Shown piece after piece: positions 50,917 through 60,137 of a stretch of DNA of 64,000 nt. Each line of letters opens with the position of its first letter. The first letter of the stretch is position 1. Under the pieces are notes generated by a model. That model was not told the origin of the DNA, did not search any database, and worked only from the letters and a program-made list of their open reading frames with translations. The position numbers and the translations under genes were made by a program. This DNA comes from Flavobacterium sp. AG291 (GTDB taxonomy: Bacteria > Bacteroidota > Bacteroidia > Flavobacteriales > Flavobacteriaceae), in contig NZ_QQAR01000001.1 of the NCBI RefSeq assembly GCF_003350375.1, positions 310,001-374,000 on the forward strand, written 5' to 3'.

Positions 50917-52116
50917 ATGAATATTGTTCAAGAAGCCGAAAATTTTGTTTTTGGTTTATTCAAAGATAAACTATCTCCTGATTATATATACCACAATTTT
51001 AACCATACTTTGCGTGTGGTTAACAATGTGCGGATTATTGCAGCTGCTGAAGGTGTTAGTAAGGAAGATACCGAATTACTACTCCTTGCTGCATGGTTTC
51101 ATGATTCGGCTTATATCGACGGTCCTGTTAACCACGAAGAGCGTAGTGGCGTTATAGCCGGAGATTTTTTACGTGAAAAAGGATACGGAGACGATGCAGT
51201 TGCCAAAGTGGCATCACTTATAAAGGTAACTAAGCTGGGTACCAGTCCGGAAACTCGCGATGAAAAGATTATGAGAGATGCAGATTGTTCCCATTTTTCG
51301 GACCCTAATTACTGTGATCTTTCACAACTGTTGCGAGAAGAATGGAAAATAACACAGGGCAAAGAATTTAGCGATATGGAATGGGCGCTTATTAACAGAA
51401 ATGTACTGATACATGAGCACCGTTTTTATTCAGATTATGGTAAAGAAAAGCTGCAACCGCTTAAAGAAGCAAATATTGCCAGGCTGCAAAATGTAATATC
51501 TGAAATAGAACAGAAGCAGAAAGACGATTCTAAAGACAAGGAAAAGAAAGAGAAGAAGGAAAAAGATAAGAAAGAGAAGGAAGGGAAGTCGGAGAGAGGT
51601 ATTGATACCATGTTTCGTGTAACCTTAAGTAATCATACCCGTCTTAGTGATATTGCCGACAGTAAGGCCAATATCTTGCTTTCTGTAAATGCTATTATTA
51701 TTTCGGTGTCGCTTAGTACGCTTATACCAAAGCTTGACAGTGCAAGTAATGCCCATTTAATAATACCAACATTCATTATGGTGTTTTTTAGCGTAGTATC
51801 TATCATATTTGCCATAATGTCAACAAGGCCCAAGGTAACCAGCGGGACCTTTACCCGAAAAGATATCGAAGATAAAAAGGTAAACCTGCTTTTCTTTGGA
51901 AACTTTTATAAAATGCCTATAACTGAGTATGAGTGGGCAATGAATGAGATGATGAAAGACAGGGATTATCTTTACAACTCCATGATAAAGGATTTGTATT
52001 ACCTGGGTTTGGTCCTGAACCGAAAATATAAATTACTGCGTATTACCTATACCATATTCATGATTGGTATAATAAGTTCGGTAATAGCGTTCGTATATGC
52101 TTTCAAAGCAATGTAA
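50917..52116 (+). CDS. HD domain / Pycsar-effector-like transmembrane protein (DUF5706)
   Basis: A 399-residue protein in three parts. Residues about 20-180 are an HD phosphohydrolase domain with H26/H30 (YHNFNHTLRVV), the HD pair at 62-63 (WFHDSAY), H73 (NHEERS) and MRDADCSHF. A linker of about 30 residues (198-226) is almost only Lys, Glu and Asp. The C-terminus (about 230-399) matches the PycTM/DUF5706 domain: TLSNHTRLSDIADSKANILL, two hydrophobic hairpin helices (about 248-300) and a final helix near 375-395. PycTM domains are cyclic-pyrimidine-activated membrane effectors of antiphage systems. No cyclase lies nearby, so a housekeeping nucleotide-related role is also possible. Confidence 0.85.
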   Translation: MNIVQEAENFVFGLFKDKLSPDYIYHNFNHTLRVVNNVRIIAAAEGVSKEDTELLLLAAWFHDSAYIDGPVNHEERSGVIAGDFLREKGYGDDAVAKVASLIKVTKLGTSPETRDEKIMRDADCSHFSDPNYCDLSQLLREEWKITQGKEFSDMEWALINRNVLIHEHRFYSDYGKEKLQPLKEANIARLQNVISEIEQKQKDDSKDKEKKEKKEKDKKEKEGKSERGIDTMFRVTLSNHTRLSDIADSKANILLSVNAIIISVSLSTLIPKLDSASNAHLIIPTFIMVFFSVVSIIFAIMSTRPKVTSGTFTRKDIEDKKVNLLFFGNFYKMPITEYEWAMNEMMKDRDYLYNSMIKDLYYLGLVLNRKYKLLRITYTIFMIGIISSVIAFVYAFKAM

Positions 52117-52120
52117 AAAA

Positions 52121-52149
52121 AAAATGCCACTGATAAAGTGGCATTTTTT
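52121..52149. terminator. Bidirectional terminator
   Basis: AATGCCAC-TGATAAA-GTGGCATT with A and T tracts between the HD gene and the convergent GAF gene. Confidence 0.9.
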
Positions 52150-54536
52150 TATTTGTTTGATATTTCCTTTAAAAGATTTTCGTAGCTCATCATCTCAGTT
52201 GAGTTGAGGTTGTTGCTGTAAAGAATGCCCACTCGGAGTGCTTTTAATCCTGTTACGCCCTGAAGGTCTTCTACTTCAAAACTCTCAATGTTATTGTCGA
52301 GCATATTGTTATGCTGAAGGTACTGTATGTATCTTTTATACTCGATTTCTTCCTGGCGGTGCGAATAAACGATTGTAATTTTACCTTTTTCGGTAATACG
52401 CTGTGTCGTACCTTTTATAAAAGCTTTATCAATACGTTTTTTTACAACTTCATAGCGGGCATTATAGGTGCCGTCTACGTCAAAGCGTTTTTCGTCCATC
52501 CTGAAACGTATCGAAATAGGCGAACTGAATACAAGTATCAAAGAAGTTACGTCAAGGTCATAAGGCAGGGTAGGGCGAATCCTGTAATACTCATTTTCCA
52601 TTTCGCACATGGCCTGTAACTGCCATAATCTAAGATTACTCAGGTATAGCGGGCTATAGTTTTGGTTAGGTGATATTGAGGCTCCTATATACAGGTTATG
52701 CTCTACGCCATCGGTTTTAAAACGCTCATAATAATGAGGGAAAAAGGCTTGCGCCTCTGCTTGCTTCCTGTCAAGCACTTCAGCCATTTGTTTGTTGATC
52801 ATCGATAGCGTATCGTCAAAATCCTTACGGCTTTCGTAAACCATTTTTACTTTACTGTCGAGTGTGTCAAAGTAAGCCTTTATTTTTTCGTGCACTTCAT
52901 CGTTTGTAGTGTCAAAATGCTGAAGAACCGGATGTATTTCATTAGCAATATAACTTTGAACTATAGATTCGGTATCGGCTTTTAGCGAGTTTTTAAGTTC
53001 GCCCTCCATGTTCTCCAGTTCGTAGATGTGCTGCTCAATTAGAGGGAGCTTTTCCTGTTTGTGTATAAAACGGAATACTGATAAAAGTTTTTCAATCTGG
53101 CGAATCAGGTCTTTTTCTATTGATTCGTTTCGTGCTGTAGAAGATCCTTTAATGTCAATTTGTCCGTAAAGCGGGTATACTTCCTTAAAAACGATTTCTT
53201 TATACGCCAGGTTCTCTTTATCCGGGCTAACAATATGCTTAAGTGCTTCTTCCTTGAATTTCCAGTAAACGCTATGGTGTATGGCAGTATATTCATTCTG
53301 GATTATAGCATCGATTTCGTTTTGCAGCTCAGAATAGTTACGGTCAATGGTATCAGTAAGGAATGGTAGTACATAATCAAGCTTAACGGCGTTGATGCTG
53401 TTTAGTTCACGTGGTCTTGCTGAGACTACTTCAAAAAAGCCTAATAGCTTTTCATTTTTTATGATGGGAGCCAGAATACAGCTCTTAATGTTTTGCGACA
53501 GCAAATGTTCCGCAAAGTCTTTATCAACAGCATTGTTTTCGAGATAAGCTTCTACATCAGATATGATGTAGCTCTTTTTCTCGTCGAGCATGGTCTGAAG
53601 TGTTTCATGGCAGAAAACTTCATTGCAGTTCATCTCGTTACAGCCGGATAATATATAACTTTTTAGGGGTTTAAAAGGCGCGATCTTAAACATGTTGTCT
53701 TCCATGCTTATCTCGGTAAAACCAATGTGTAAATCAGGTATACGGTAGATTGACCTGAAAATGTCCTCAAATTTTTCTTTAATAGCAGCTTTATCAGGAT
53801 GACTACTGTTAGCTAATAATAAATTCGTTTTTAAGTTAGAAATAGCAATTTCGCTTGTAGCATCAAATAGCGAAATGATACCAAATCCTTTTACTACCCA
53901 GCTTTCCGGAGGGAATTTTTGTTTCCAGAGCTCAAGGTCATCAAAATTATTCATAAGGAGTGTTATGTCCTCGGGAGTAATTGCTATGGCCTTTTCAGTA
54001 GGGATTATCTCTAAAAAATCGGCATTGTATAAAATACGATAATGTTTCATGATGCCGTCCTGATCAGGAATATCATAAAACAAAGGCCTGCTGAAATCAA
54101 AATGCTGGCCGTAATAACCATTTAATACAAGGCAACAGCAAAAAACATAAAATTCATGCTGCTCAAAATTACGTATGGCCATGCCAAAATCGTCACCGGC
54201 ATTGGCAAGAATATCTTCAAAACGTTCAGTACGGTTGAAGGTAAAATTAAAAAAAGGTATTGCTGCGGCCTTTATCTCGTTTTTTTGAAGAGCAGTCGGG
54301 AAAAGATCGGCAAGCAGGTTTTTTATAAGGTCTTTATGTTTTTCGAGTTGCGAAAGGTCCGAAATTCCATCACGTAGCTCCGGAAAAGGAGAAGTGTGCC
54401 TCAACAGTGCCTTTGCATAGTCTGAGCGGTAGTCTACATCCGATTCGGCTATCTTCTCAAGGGCTTCCAGTACTTTATGGAAGGAGATGCGTGCAACCAG
54501 CGGACTTATAATTTCATTTTCATCATCCATTTTCAT
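52149..54536 (-). CDS. GAF domain protein
   Basis: About 795 residues, without signal peptide or membrane segment. A GAF-like sensor domain is visible around residues 255-410 (EKFEDIFRSIYRIPDLHIGF, NIKSCILAPIIKNEKLLGFF). N- and C-terminal regions are helical; no kinase, cyclase or DNA-binding domain is recognised. The Cys-rich turn SGCNEMNCNEVFCHETLQ inside the GAF region could bind a metal or cofactor. I start it at 54536 (MKMDDENE) because a near-consensus -7 (TACCTTTA, minus strand, 54557-54564) lies between that ATG and the longer start at 54578. The ligand and partner are unknown. Confidence 0.7.
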   Translation of the reverse strand: MKMDDENEIISPLVARISFHKVLEALEKIAESDVDYRSDYAKALLRHTSPFPELRDGISDLSQLEKHKDLIKNLLADLFPTALQKNEIKAAAIPFFNFTFNRTERFEDILANAGDDFGMAIRNFEQHEFYVFCCCLVLNGYYGQHFDFSRPLFYDIPDQDGIMKHYRILYNADFLEIIPTEKAIAITPEDITLLMNNFDDLELWKQKFPPESWVVKGFGIISLFDATSEIAISNLKTNLLLANSSHPDKAAIKEKFEDIFRSIYRIPDLHIGFTEISMEDNMFKIAPFKPLKSYILSGCNEMNCNEVFCHETLQTMLDEKKSYIISDVEAYLENNAVDKDFAEHLLSQNIKSCILAPIIKNEKLLGFFEVVSARPRELNSINAVKLDYVLPFLTDTIDRNYSELQNEIDAIIQNEYTAIHHSVYWKFKEEALKHIVSPDKENLAYKEIVFKEVYPLYGQIDIKGSSTARNESIEKDLIRQIEKLLSVFRFIHKQEKLPLIEQHIYELENMEGELKNSLKADTESIVQSYIANEIHPVLQHFDTTNDEVHEKIKAYFDTLDSKVKMVYESRKDFDDTLSMINKQMAEVLDRKQAEAQAFFPHYYERFKTDGVEHNLYIGASISPNQNYSPLYLSNLRLWQLQAMCEMENEYYRIRPTLPYDLDVTSLILVFSSPISIRFRMDEKRFDVDGTYNARYEVVKKRIDKAFIKGTTQRITEKGKITIVYSHRQEEIEYKRYIQYLQHNNMLDNNIESFEVEDLQGVTGLKALRVGILYSNNLNSTEMMSYENLLKEISNK

Positions 54537-54695
54537 TGTAGAAAATTTATTTAATGTAAAGGTAGGTAATTTTAACATTCAATAATTAAAAGGGTGCATT
54601 TCTTGTCATAGTTCAAGATTAATTTTCAGAACCTTATGACGGTGTTTTGAAGGATTGTTATTTTATGCTTATTTTGCATATATCATACCATTTGC

Positions 54696-55586
54696 ATGAA
54701 TCAGCCTGTAAACTTATCTTTTCCTGACAAAATTTCACTTACCGTAAAAAGGGAAGACTTGCTGCATCCTCATATTTCAGGGAATAAGTTTCGAAAACTC
54801 AAATACAATATACTCGAAGCGAAGAAACTCCAAAAGAAGGCTTTACTAACATTTGGAGGTGCTTTTTCTAACCATATCGCGGCTACTGCCGCCGCAGGAA
54901 AAGAATATGGCTTTGCTACAATAGGAGTGATAAGGGGAGAAGAACTGGTTAATAAAATTGGGGATAACCCAACACTAAAGTTTGCACAGCAATGCGGCAT
55001 GCAGCTTAAATTTGTAACAAGGGGTGAGTATAGACTTAAGGCTGACGCTGAGTTTATTAAAAAGCTTGAAGCGGAGTTTGGTGATTTTTATCTTGTTCCT
55101 GAAGGAGGGACAAACGAGCTTGCTGTAAAAGGATGTGAAGAGATATTGTTGCCGGAAGATCAACGATTTACACATGTTGCATGTGCTGTAGGCACAGGAG
55201 GTACTATTTCGGGACTAATTCGGTCAGCATTTCCCGGGCAGGAAGTACTGGGCTTTCCGGCACTTAAGGGTGAAGGTTTATCAGATGATATTTGTAAATT
55301 TGTCCCTCAGAGAAACTGGCAATTGGTAACGGAGTATCATTTTGGAGGCTATGGTAAAGTAACAGAGGAGCTTATCGTTTTTATAAATGATTTTTTTGAT
55401 AAAACCGGAATACCTTTAGATCCTGTTTATACAGGAAAGCTGTTTTTTGGCGTTATAGATTTAATTCATAAAGGTTATTTTCCTGAGAACTCGGATATTT
55501 TGCTTATCCATACGGGTGGACTCCAGGGGATTGCCGGAATGAACAATGAATTACTAAGAAAGAAACTACCTATAATTAAAACCTGA
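54696..55586 (+). CDS. PLP-dependent enzyme of the ACC deaminase / D-cysteine desulfhydrase family
   Basis: A 296-residue fold-type II PLP enzyme. The PLP lysine is in HISGNKFRKLKYNI (about residue 32), with FGGAFSNHIAATAAAGKEYG as phosphate-contacting loop and GTGGTISGLIRSAF as the Gly-rich loop. Family members deaminate 1-aminocyclopropane-1-carboxylate or D-cysteine; most bacterial copies are D-cysteine desulfhydrases, so the exact substrate is not settled. It is the first gene of a three-gene unit (3- and 2-base gaps) with a glucosaminidase and hemL. Confidence 0.85.
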   Translation: MNQPVNLSFPDKISLTVKREDLLHPHISGNKFRKLKYNILEAKKLQKKALLTFGGAFSNHIAATAAAGKEYGFATIGVIRGEELVNKIGDNPTLKFAQQCGMQLKFVTRGEYRLKADAEFIKKLEAEFGDFYLVPEGGTNELAVKGCEEILLPEDQRFTHVACAVGTGGTISGLIRSAFPGQEVLGFPALKGEGLSDDICKFVPQRNWQLVTEYHFGGYGKVTEELIVFINDFFDKTGIPLDPVYTGKLFFGVIDLIHKGYFPENSDILLIHTGGLQGIAGMNNELLRKKLPIIKT

Positions 55587-55589
55587 TAT

Positions 55590-56468
55590 ATGTTAAAAAG
55601 AATTTTGGCTTTAACTGTACTAAGTTGTTTTTTGTTAAGCTGCGGATCGTCTAAATCACGAGTGCAGACAACTAAAAACGGTACAGCCAAAACAAGGACT
55701 GCAAGAAATACCAAACCTGCAATAAAAACTACAACAGGCACGGCTTCGTCTTCAACAAAAAACACAGAGACCCTGGAGTCTACTTCAAAAACAGTTGTAT
55801 ATGCAGAGGTTGTAAAGGCCTATATTCAGGATTTTAAAGAAGTGGCAAAGGGTAATATGCGCAGTCATGGTATCCCGGCAAGTATTATTTTAGCGCAGGG
55901 TATTCTTGAATCTGGTGCAGGAAGAGGTACGCTTTGTATTTCAGCTAATAATCATTTTGGAATAAAGTGCCATACTGACTGGACAGGTGATAAGGTATAT
56001 CATGATGATGACTCTGAGCAGGAATGTTTTCGTAAGTATAAAGATCCGGCGGGTTCTTATGAGGATCATGCCCTTTTTCTTACTTCAAGAAGCAGGTATG
56101 CATCATTATTCAAGCTAGATAAAGATGATTATGAAGGCTGGGCACATGGTTTAAAGGCAGCCGGTTATGCAACCGATCCTAAATATCCGGCAAAACTTAT
56201 CGGCCTGATTGAAAATTATGGGCTTGCACAATATGATGCCGAAGTACTTAACAAAAAGTATGAAGCAAAGCCTAAAACTACAGCTCCTGTGGCTAGTGTA
56301 TCACAGCCTTCATCAACTGCCCCTAAATATGGTACCTATACCGTTCAAAAAGGTGACACACTTTATTCTATTTCAAAAAAACATAATCTTACTGTAGATC
56401 AGCTAATGCAGCTTAACGATATGTCGAGCAATGCATTATCAATAGGTCAGGTATTAAAAGTTAAATAA
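55590..56468 (+). CDS. Glucosaminidase domain lipoprotein with LysM
   Basis: A 292-residue lipoprotein (signal ending FLLSC). A Thr/Lys-rich spacer of about 50 residues is followed by a FlgJ/glucosaminidase domain ([19 protein letters not shown] with the catalytic Glu, [32 protein letters not shown]) and a C-terminal LysM repeat ([20 protein letters not shown]). It should cleave the glycan strands of peptidoglycan. The spacer is encoded by repetitive ACA-rich DNA. It sits between the PLP enzyme and hemL with gaps of 2-3 bases. Confidence 0.93.
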   Translation: MLKRILALTVLSCFLLSCGSSKSRVQTTKNGTAKTRTARNTKPAIKTTTGTASSSTKNTETLESTSKTVVYAEVVKAYIQDFKEVAKGNMRSHGIPASIILAQGILESGAGRGTLCISANNHFGIKCHTDWTGDKVYHDDDSEQECFRKYKDPAGSYEDHALFLTSRSRYASLFKLDKDDYEGWAHGLKAAGYATDPKYPAKLIGLIENYGLAQYDAEVLNKKYEAKPKTTAPVASVSQPSSTAPKYGTYTVQKGDTLYSISKKHNLTVDQLMQLNDMSSNALSIGQVLKVK

Positions 56469-56470
56469 AT

Positions 56471-57757
56471 ATGTTATATCAAAGAAGCAGCCAGCTGTTC
56501 GCTGAGGCAGAACAGGTTATTCCAGGCGGCGTGAACTCTCCTGTACGTGCCTTTAAAGCAGTAGGAGGAACTCCAATTTTTATTAAAGAAGCTAAAGGGC
56601 CTTATATTTATGATGAGGATGGTAATAAGCTTATAGATTATATTAACTCATGGGGTCCAATGATTTTGGGGCATGCTTATGAGCCAGTAGTAAATGCTGT
56701 AATTGACAGGGCTAAAAAAGGGACGTCTTTTGGAACTCCTACGGCCCTTGAAACAGAGATCGCTGCACTTGCAGTATCTATGGTGCCTAATATCGATAAA
56801 ATTCGTTTTGTGAATTCCGGGACAGAAGCATGTATGAGTGCCATACGTCTTGCAAGAGGGTATACAAAACGCGATAAGATCATAAAATTTGCAGGATGCT
56901 ATCATGGTCATTCGGATTCATTCCTTATTCAGGCCGGTAGTGGTGCTGTTACTTTTGGTACACCAAACAGTCCCGGTGTAACACAGGGAACTGCAAAAGA
57001 TACTTTACTTGCTAATTATAACGATCTTCAAAATGTTGCAGATCTTTTTGCAGCCAATAAAAATGAGATAGCAGCCATAATCATTGAACCTGTTGCCGGA
57101 AATATGGGCTGTGTTCCGCCGGCAGAGGGCTTTTTAGAAGGTTTAAGGCAGCTCTGCGATGAAAACGGTACATTGCTTATATTCGATGAGGTTATGACCG
57201 GATTCAGACTTGCAAAGGGCGGAGCGCAGGAACTTTTTAATATTAAAGCCGATATTGTTGCCTTTGGTAAAGTGATAGGCGGAGGATTGCCTGTTGGTGC
57301 ATTTGCAGCCCGTAATGAAATCATGAATTACCTTGCGCCACTCGGCCCGGTATATCAGGCGGGTACATTGTCAGGGAATCCATTAGCAATGGCAGCAGGT
57401 CTTGAAATGCTTAAAGCACTGAACAATGATACTGATGTGTTTAAAAGGCTTGAGGAAAAGACGGCTTATCTTGAAGTTGGAATTCGCAAACAATTAGATG
57501 AGGCTAACGTTGTTTATACCATAAACAGAAGAGGTTCTATGATATCGGTTCATTTTGATGCTGCTCCGGTAACCGATTTTAAATCGGCGGCTAATGGCGA
57601 TAATGAAACCTTTAAAAAATTCTTCCACGGATTACTAAAAGAAGGTGTTTATATTGCTCCTTCGGCTTACGAAACGTGGTTTATTACCGATGCATTGACT
57701 TATGAAGATTTAGATGCTACAATTGCAGCGATTGGCAGAGTTGCTCAAACTTTGTAA
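56471..57757 (+). CDS. hemL: Glutamate-1-semialdehyde 2,1-aminomutase
   Basis: A 428-residue PLP aminotransferase-fold enzyme that makes 5-aminolevulinate for haem and other tetrapyrroles in the C5 pathway. Visible: [18 protein letters not shown] near the start, [36 protein letters not shown], the PLP Lys in [18 protein letters not shown], and [17 protein letters not shown]. Length is normal. It is the last gene of the three-gene unit and ends in a strong terminator. Haem supply is relevant to the di-haem enzyme encoded nearby. Confidence 0.97.
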   Translation: MLYQRSSQLFAEAEQVIPGGVNSPVRAFKAVGGTPIFIKEAKGPYIYDEDGNKLIDYINSWGPMILGHAYEPVVNAVIDRAKKGTSFGTPTALETEIAALAVSMVPNIDKIRFVNSGTEACMSAIRLARGYTKRDKIIKFAGCYHGHSDSFLIQAGSGAVTFGTPNSPGVTQGTAKDTLLANYNDLQNVADLFAANKNEIAAIIIEPVAGNMGCVPPAEGFLEGLRQLCDENGTLLIFDEVMTGFRLAKGGAQELFNIKADIVAFGKVIGGGLPVGAFAARNEIMNYLAPLGPVYQAGTLSGNPLAMAAGLEMLKALNNDTDVFKRLEEKTAYLEVGIRKQLDEANVVYTINRRGSMISVHFDAAPVTDFKSAANGDNETFKKFFHGLLKEGVYIAPSAYETWFITDALTYEDLDATIAAIGRVAQTL

Positions 57758-57778
57758 ATACACAAATAGCTATAAACA

Positions 57779-57807
57779 AAAAGCTTCCGCAATACGGAAG
57801 CTTTTTT
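57779..57807. terminator. Bidirectional terminator after hemL
   Basis: AAAGCTTCCG-CAATA-CGGAAGCTTT with T run; also serves the convergent gene ending at 57826. Confidence 0.9.
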
Positions 57808-57825
57808 TATAACATAATCCCGGTT

Positions 57826-58197
57826 TTAGTGGGTAAGGATGTTCATTAGCTGAGCATTGCCTTCAACTTTAGCAACCTGAGCAGGCTCAAGGTATGATTT
57901 CATTTGCGCTTCTACGTAGTCTGCAAGAACAGCTTTACGCTCACTGCTTAGGTCTTGAGCTAAATCCATGTGTTTTTGCTCAAAAAGCCCTTTTAGTTTT
58001 ACTTTTTGATCTGCATTAAGTTTTACAAACTCAGAAAGCGTATTAACATCTTTAATAGCAGCTTCGCTGAAAGCAGCCTTTTTGCTTAATGCTTCCTGAT
58101 TGGCAGCAGGCTTGGTAGCAACTGCTTTTTTTTGTTGTGCATTTGCATTAATCCCGAAAGCAAGCATCACAACGAAAAGTGCAACTATTTTTTTCAT
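57826..58197 (-). CDS. Secreted helical protein, Spy-like
   Basis: About 123 residues from ATG 58197 (MKKIVALFVVMLAFGINANA, a signal peptide); the in-frame ATG 15 codons upstream lacks a signal look. The mature chain is helical, with KLNADQKVKLKGLFEQKHMD and the SSERKAVLADYVEAQMKSYL stretch, an LTxxQ-like pattern recalling Spy/CpxP periplasmic chaperones. It lies 90 bases downstream of a second Spy-like gene on the same strand. A periplasmic stress role is inferred from the fold and from the adjacent metal-handling locus. Confidence 0.6.
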   Translation of the reverse strand: MKKIVALFVVMLAFGINANAQQKKAVATKPAANQEALSKKAAFSEAAIKDVNTLSEFVKLNADQKVKLKGLFEQKHMDLAQDLSSERKAVLADYVEAQMKSYLEPAQVAKVEGNAQLMNILTH

Positions 58198-58286
58198 AAT
58201 TTTAAAGTTTTTGGTAGAAAGTTTATGTTTATATAACATCAAATCTAATTAATTTGATTATTAACACAAAACTTTACACAAAAAAA

Positions 58287-58715
58287 TTACCCTCTGTTAT
58301 GAATTTTGTGTTTTCTTTCGTTTTTTCTCAATTCGTGATGTTTTTCTTTTCTAAGTTGTTCGAACTTCGTGAATTGGTCTTCAGAAAGAATTTTTTTCAT
58401 TTCGCGGTTCATCGCGATTCTGTTGTCAAGCATTTTGTTTTTAAGGGCGAATCGCTCATCTGCTGTCAATTTTTTGCCTGCCTGCCTTTCCGGCATGTGC
58501 TGCCTTCTGAATTCTGCACGTTGTTTGCCTTGTTCAACAAGAAGCTCCTTAACATCTTTTTGCTGCTTTTCGTTAAGGTTTAGTGCCAGCGTCATTTTTT
58601 TAGATTGCAATTCTGCTCTTTGTTCCGGTTTTAGAGGTTCCGGTTTGTCATTTTTTTGTTGTGCATTAGCGCCTACAGTCATTGTCATTGCCATTGCTAA
58701 AATCCACATTTTCAT
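58287..58715 (-). CDS. Spy/CpxP/ZraP-like periplasmic protein
   Basis: About 142 residues from ATG 58715 (MKMWILAMAMTMTVGANAQQ, signal peptide). The mature part is a charged helical chain with two LTxxQ-like segments (LNEKQQKDVKELLVEQ and LSEDQFTKFEQLRKEKHHEL) and a His/Lys-rich end (HHELRKNERKHKIHN). This is the layout of Spy/CpxP/ZraP proteins, which act as chaperones or metal sensors in the periplasm. It is divergent from the Cys/His small-protein gene at 58824. Metal binding by the His-rich tail is inferred. Confidence 0.65.
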   Translation of the reverse strand: MKMWILAMAMTMTVGANAQQKNDKPEPLKPEQRAELQSKKMTLALNLNEKQQKDVKELLVEQGKQRAEFRRQHMPERQAGKKLTADERFALKNKMLDNRIAMNREMKKILSEDQFTKFEQLRKEKHHELRKNERKHKIHNRG

Positions 58716-58811
58716 AATTATAATTTTTAAAGTTATATCCATTAGACATTTTAGATAGAATAAAGGTTTAATTTTTTTAACTGTTAAACTTTTTATTTAA
58801 CAAATGGGCTT

Positions 58812-58819
58812 TATCTTTG
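58812..58819 (+). promoter_or_regulatory. -7 promoter element TATCTTTG
   Basis: Perfect TAnnTTTG ending 4 bases before the GTG at 58824; the mRNA is likely leaderless. Confidence 0.6.
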
Positions 58820-58823
58820 CGGC

Positions 58824-59195
58824 GTGAAAAAAGCAATATTCATAGTAATTGTAATAATGTTACTAAAGCCTGTAATGCCGGTTTTGGATTACGTCATCAA
58901 TTACGATTATATTGCTAAAGAGCTTTGTGAGAACAAGACAAAACCTCAAATGCACTGTAACGGGAAGTGTCATCTTATGAAAGAGCTTGCCAAAGCTGCA
59001 GAAGAGCAAAAGCAGGAGTCAGACAGAAAATCCGCCCAGGAAAATGCTGAGGTGCTTTTTTTTCAGGCTCCGGTTGAATTTGCTTTCTCTCCGGTAATAG
59101 CGATTCCTTATTCTAAAAATGAAACAGTTTATTGCAACTTGTATTCGCATAGTAATACTGTTTCTTTTTTTCATCCCCCCGTGTTTATTTCTTAA
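58824..59195 (+). CDS. Small membrane-anchored protein with CxxxCH motif
   Basis: A 123-residue protein starting GTG at 58824, directly after a perfect -7 element. A hydrophobic N-terminal segment (IFIVIVIMLLKPVMPVLDYV) anchors it. Then come C35 (KELCENK) and the cluster MHCNGKCHLMKEL (H44, C45, C49, H50), a plausible soft-metal site, followed by a charged helix and a beta-rich tail ending HPPVFIS. It is upstream of the MbnP-MbnH-barrel genes and on the same strand, 114 bases apart. I recognise it only as a recurrent flavobacterial unknown; metal binding is inferred. Confidence 0.6.
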   Translation: MKKAIFIVIVIMLLKPVMPVLDYVINYDYIAKELCENKTKPQMHCNGKCHLMKELAKAAEEQKQESDRKSAQENAEVLFFQAPVEFAFSPVIAIPYSKNETVYCNLYSHSNTVSFFHPPVFIS

Positions 59196-59309
59196 AGTTA
59201 TTTGTCCTGAAATATGTTGTGCTGCTTTTGTGGCCTGCATATGTTTTATTTATCCTGTTAGCCATGGCTTTCGGGGGTTCTAACCGTATACTTTAAAAAA
59301 TTAAACCAA

Positions 59310-60131
59310 ATGAAATTCCAAATAAAATATTTTGCAGCTGTATTGGCTGCAGTAAGCCTTTTTGTGTCATGTAATAACGATGATGATTCTGCAATTGTTG
59401 AAGGTACACATGGTGATGCCGAACTTTTTTTTGATAATGGAGTTGCCGGAGATGCACTTATAATAGGCAATACATACACTAATTCTAATGGTGAATCACT
59501 AACCATTAATCGTTTTAATTACATCATTAGTAATGTTGTTTTGATCAGGGAAGATGGTACAGAGTACATTTATCCAAAAGAAGAAAGTTATTTTGTTATC
59601 AACCATGCTGATGAGTTGCAAACAGTTCATCTGGAAGGGGTAGCTGCCGGAGATTATAAAAAGATACGTTTCGGGATAGGCGTAGATCAGCAGCGTTACC
59701 TTCAGGGAGAAACAGCGCAACAAAGCTTTTGGGATCTTGCTGCGGCTAACGATCTTACCTGGACGTGGTCTACAGGATACCGTTTTATAAACTTTGAGGG
59801 AGCATTTACTTCAACTGCTGGCACAGAAGCCAAACCGTTCCAGGTGCATCAGGGCAGTAATACAGCAACTGATAACTACAGAGAGGTAACGCTTGATTTG
59901 CCTACTACTGCTCGTGTTCGTGAAAACGAGCAGCCGAGCATCCATATTAAAACAGATATAAATGTTTTGCTTGACGGCGATACTAAAATATTATTGCAAA
60001 ACAACCTTAACGGCGCCGGCACTGCTGCTGCTATTATGGGAGGTCAGAACCTGATTGATATTGCGGCAAATTCATTGAAAATGTTTACGGTAGATCACGT
60101 GCACAATGGGGCAGGTAGTCATCATGAATAA
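59310..60131 (+). CDS. MbnP family copper-associated lipoprotein
   Basis: A 273-residue lipoprotein with Cys21 in LFVSC followed by NNDDD. The mature part matches MbnP: FDNGVAGDALIIGNTYTNSN, LTINRFNYIISNVVLIREDG, GDYKKIRFGIGVDQQRY. Tryptophans W141, W151 and W153 in SFWDLAAANDLTWTWSTGY include the candidate that its MbnH partner would oxidise to kynurenine, as shown for methanotroph MbnP. The C-terminus is His-rich (VDHVHNGAGSHHE). The next gene, 6 bases downstream, encodes an MbnH-type enzyme. Copper binding is inferred from the family, not shown here. Confidence 0.88.
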   Translation: MKFQIKYFAAVLAAVSLFVSCNNDDDSAIVEGTHGDAELFFDNGVAGDALIIGNTYTNSNGESLTINRFNYIISNVVLIREDGTEYIYPKEESYFVINHADELQTVHLEGVAAGDYKKIRFGIGVDQQRYLQGETAQQSFWDLAAANDLTWTWSTGYRFINFEGAFTSTAGTEAKPFQVHQGSNTATDNYREVTLDLPTTARVRENEQPSIHIKTDINVLLDGDTKILLQNNLNGAGTAAAIMGGQNLIDIAANSLKMFTVDHVHNGAGSHHE

Positions 60132-60137
60132 ACTCTC

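Noticed and set aside
50917..54536. Complete Pycsar defence operon
   Set aside because: No cyclase is present; the neighbouring GAF protein has no cyclase or nuclease motifs.
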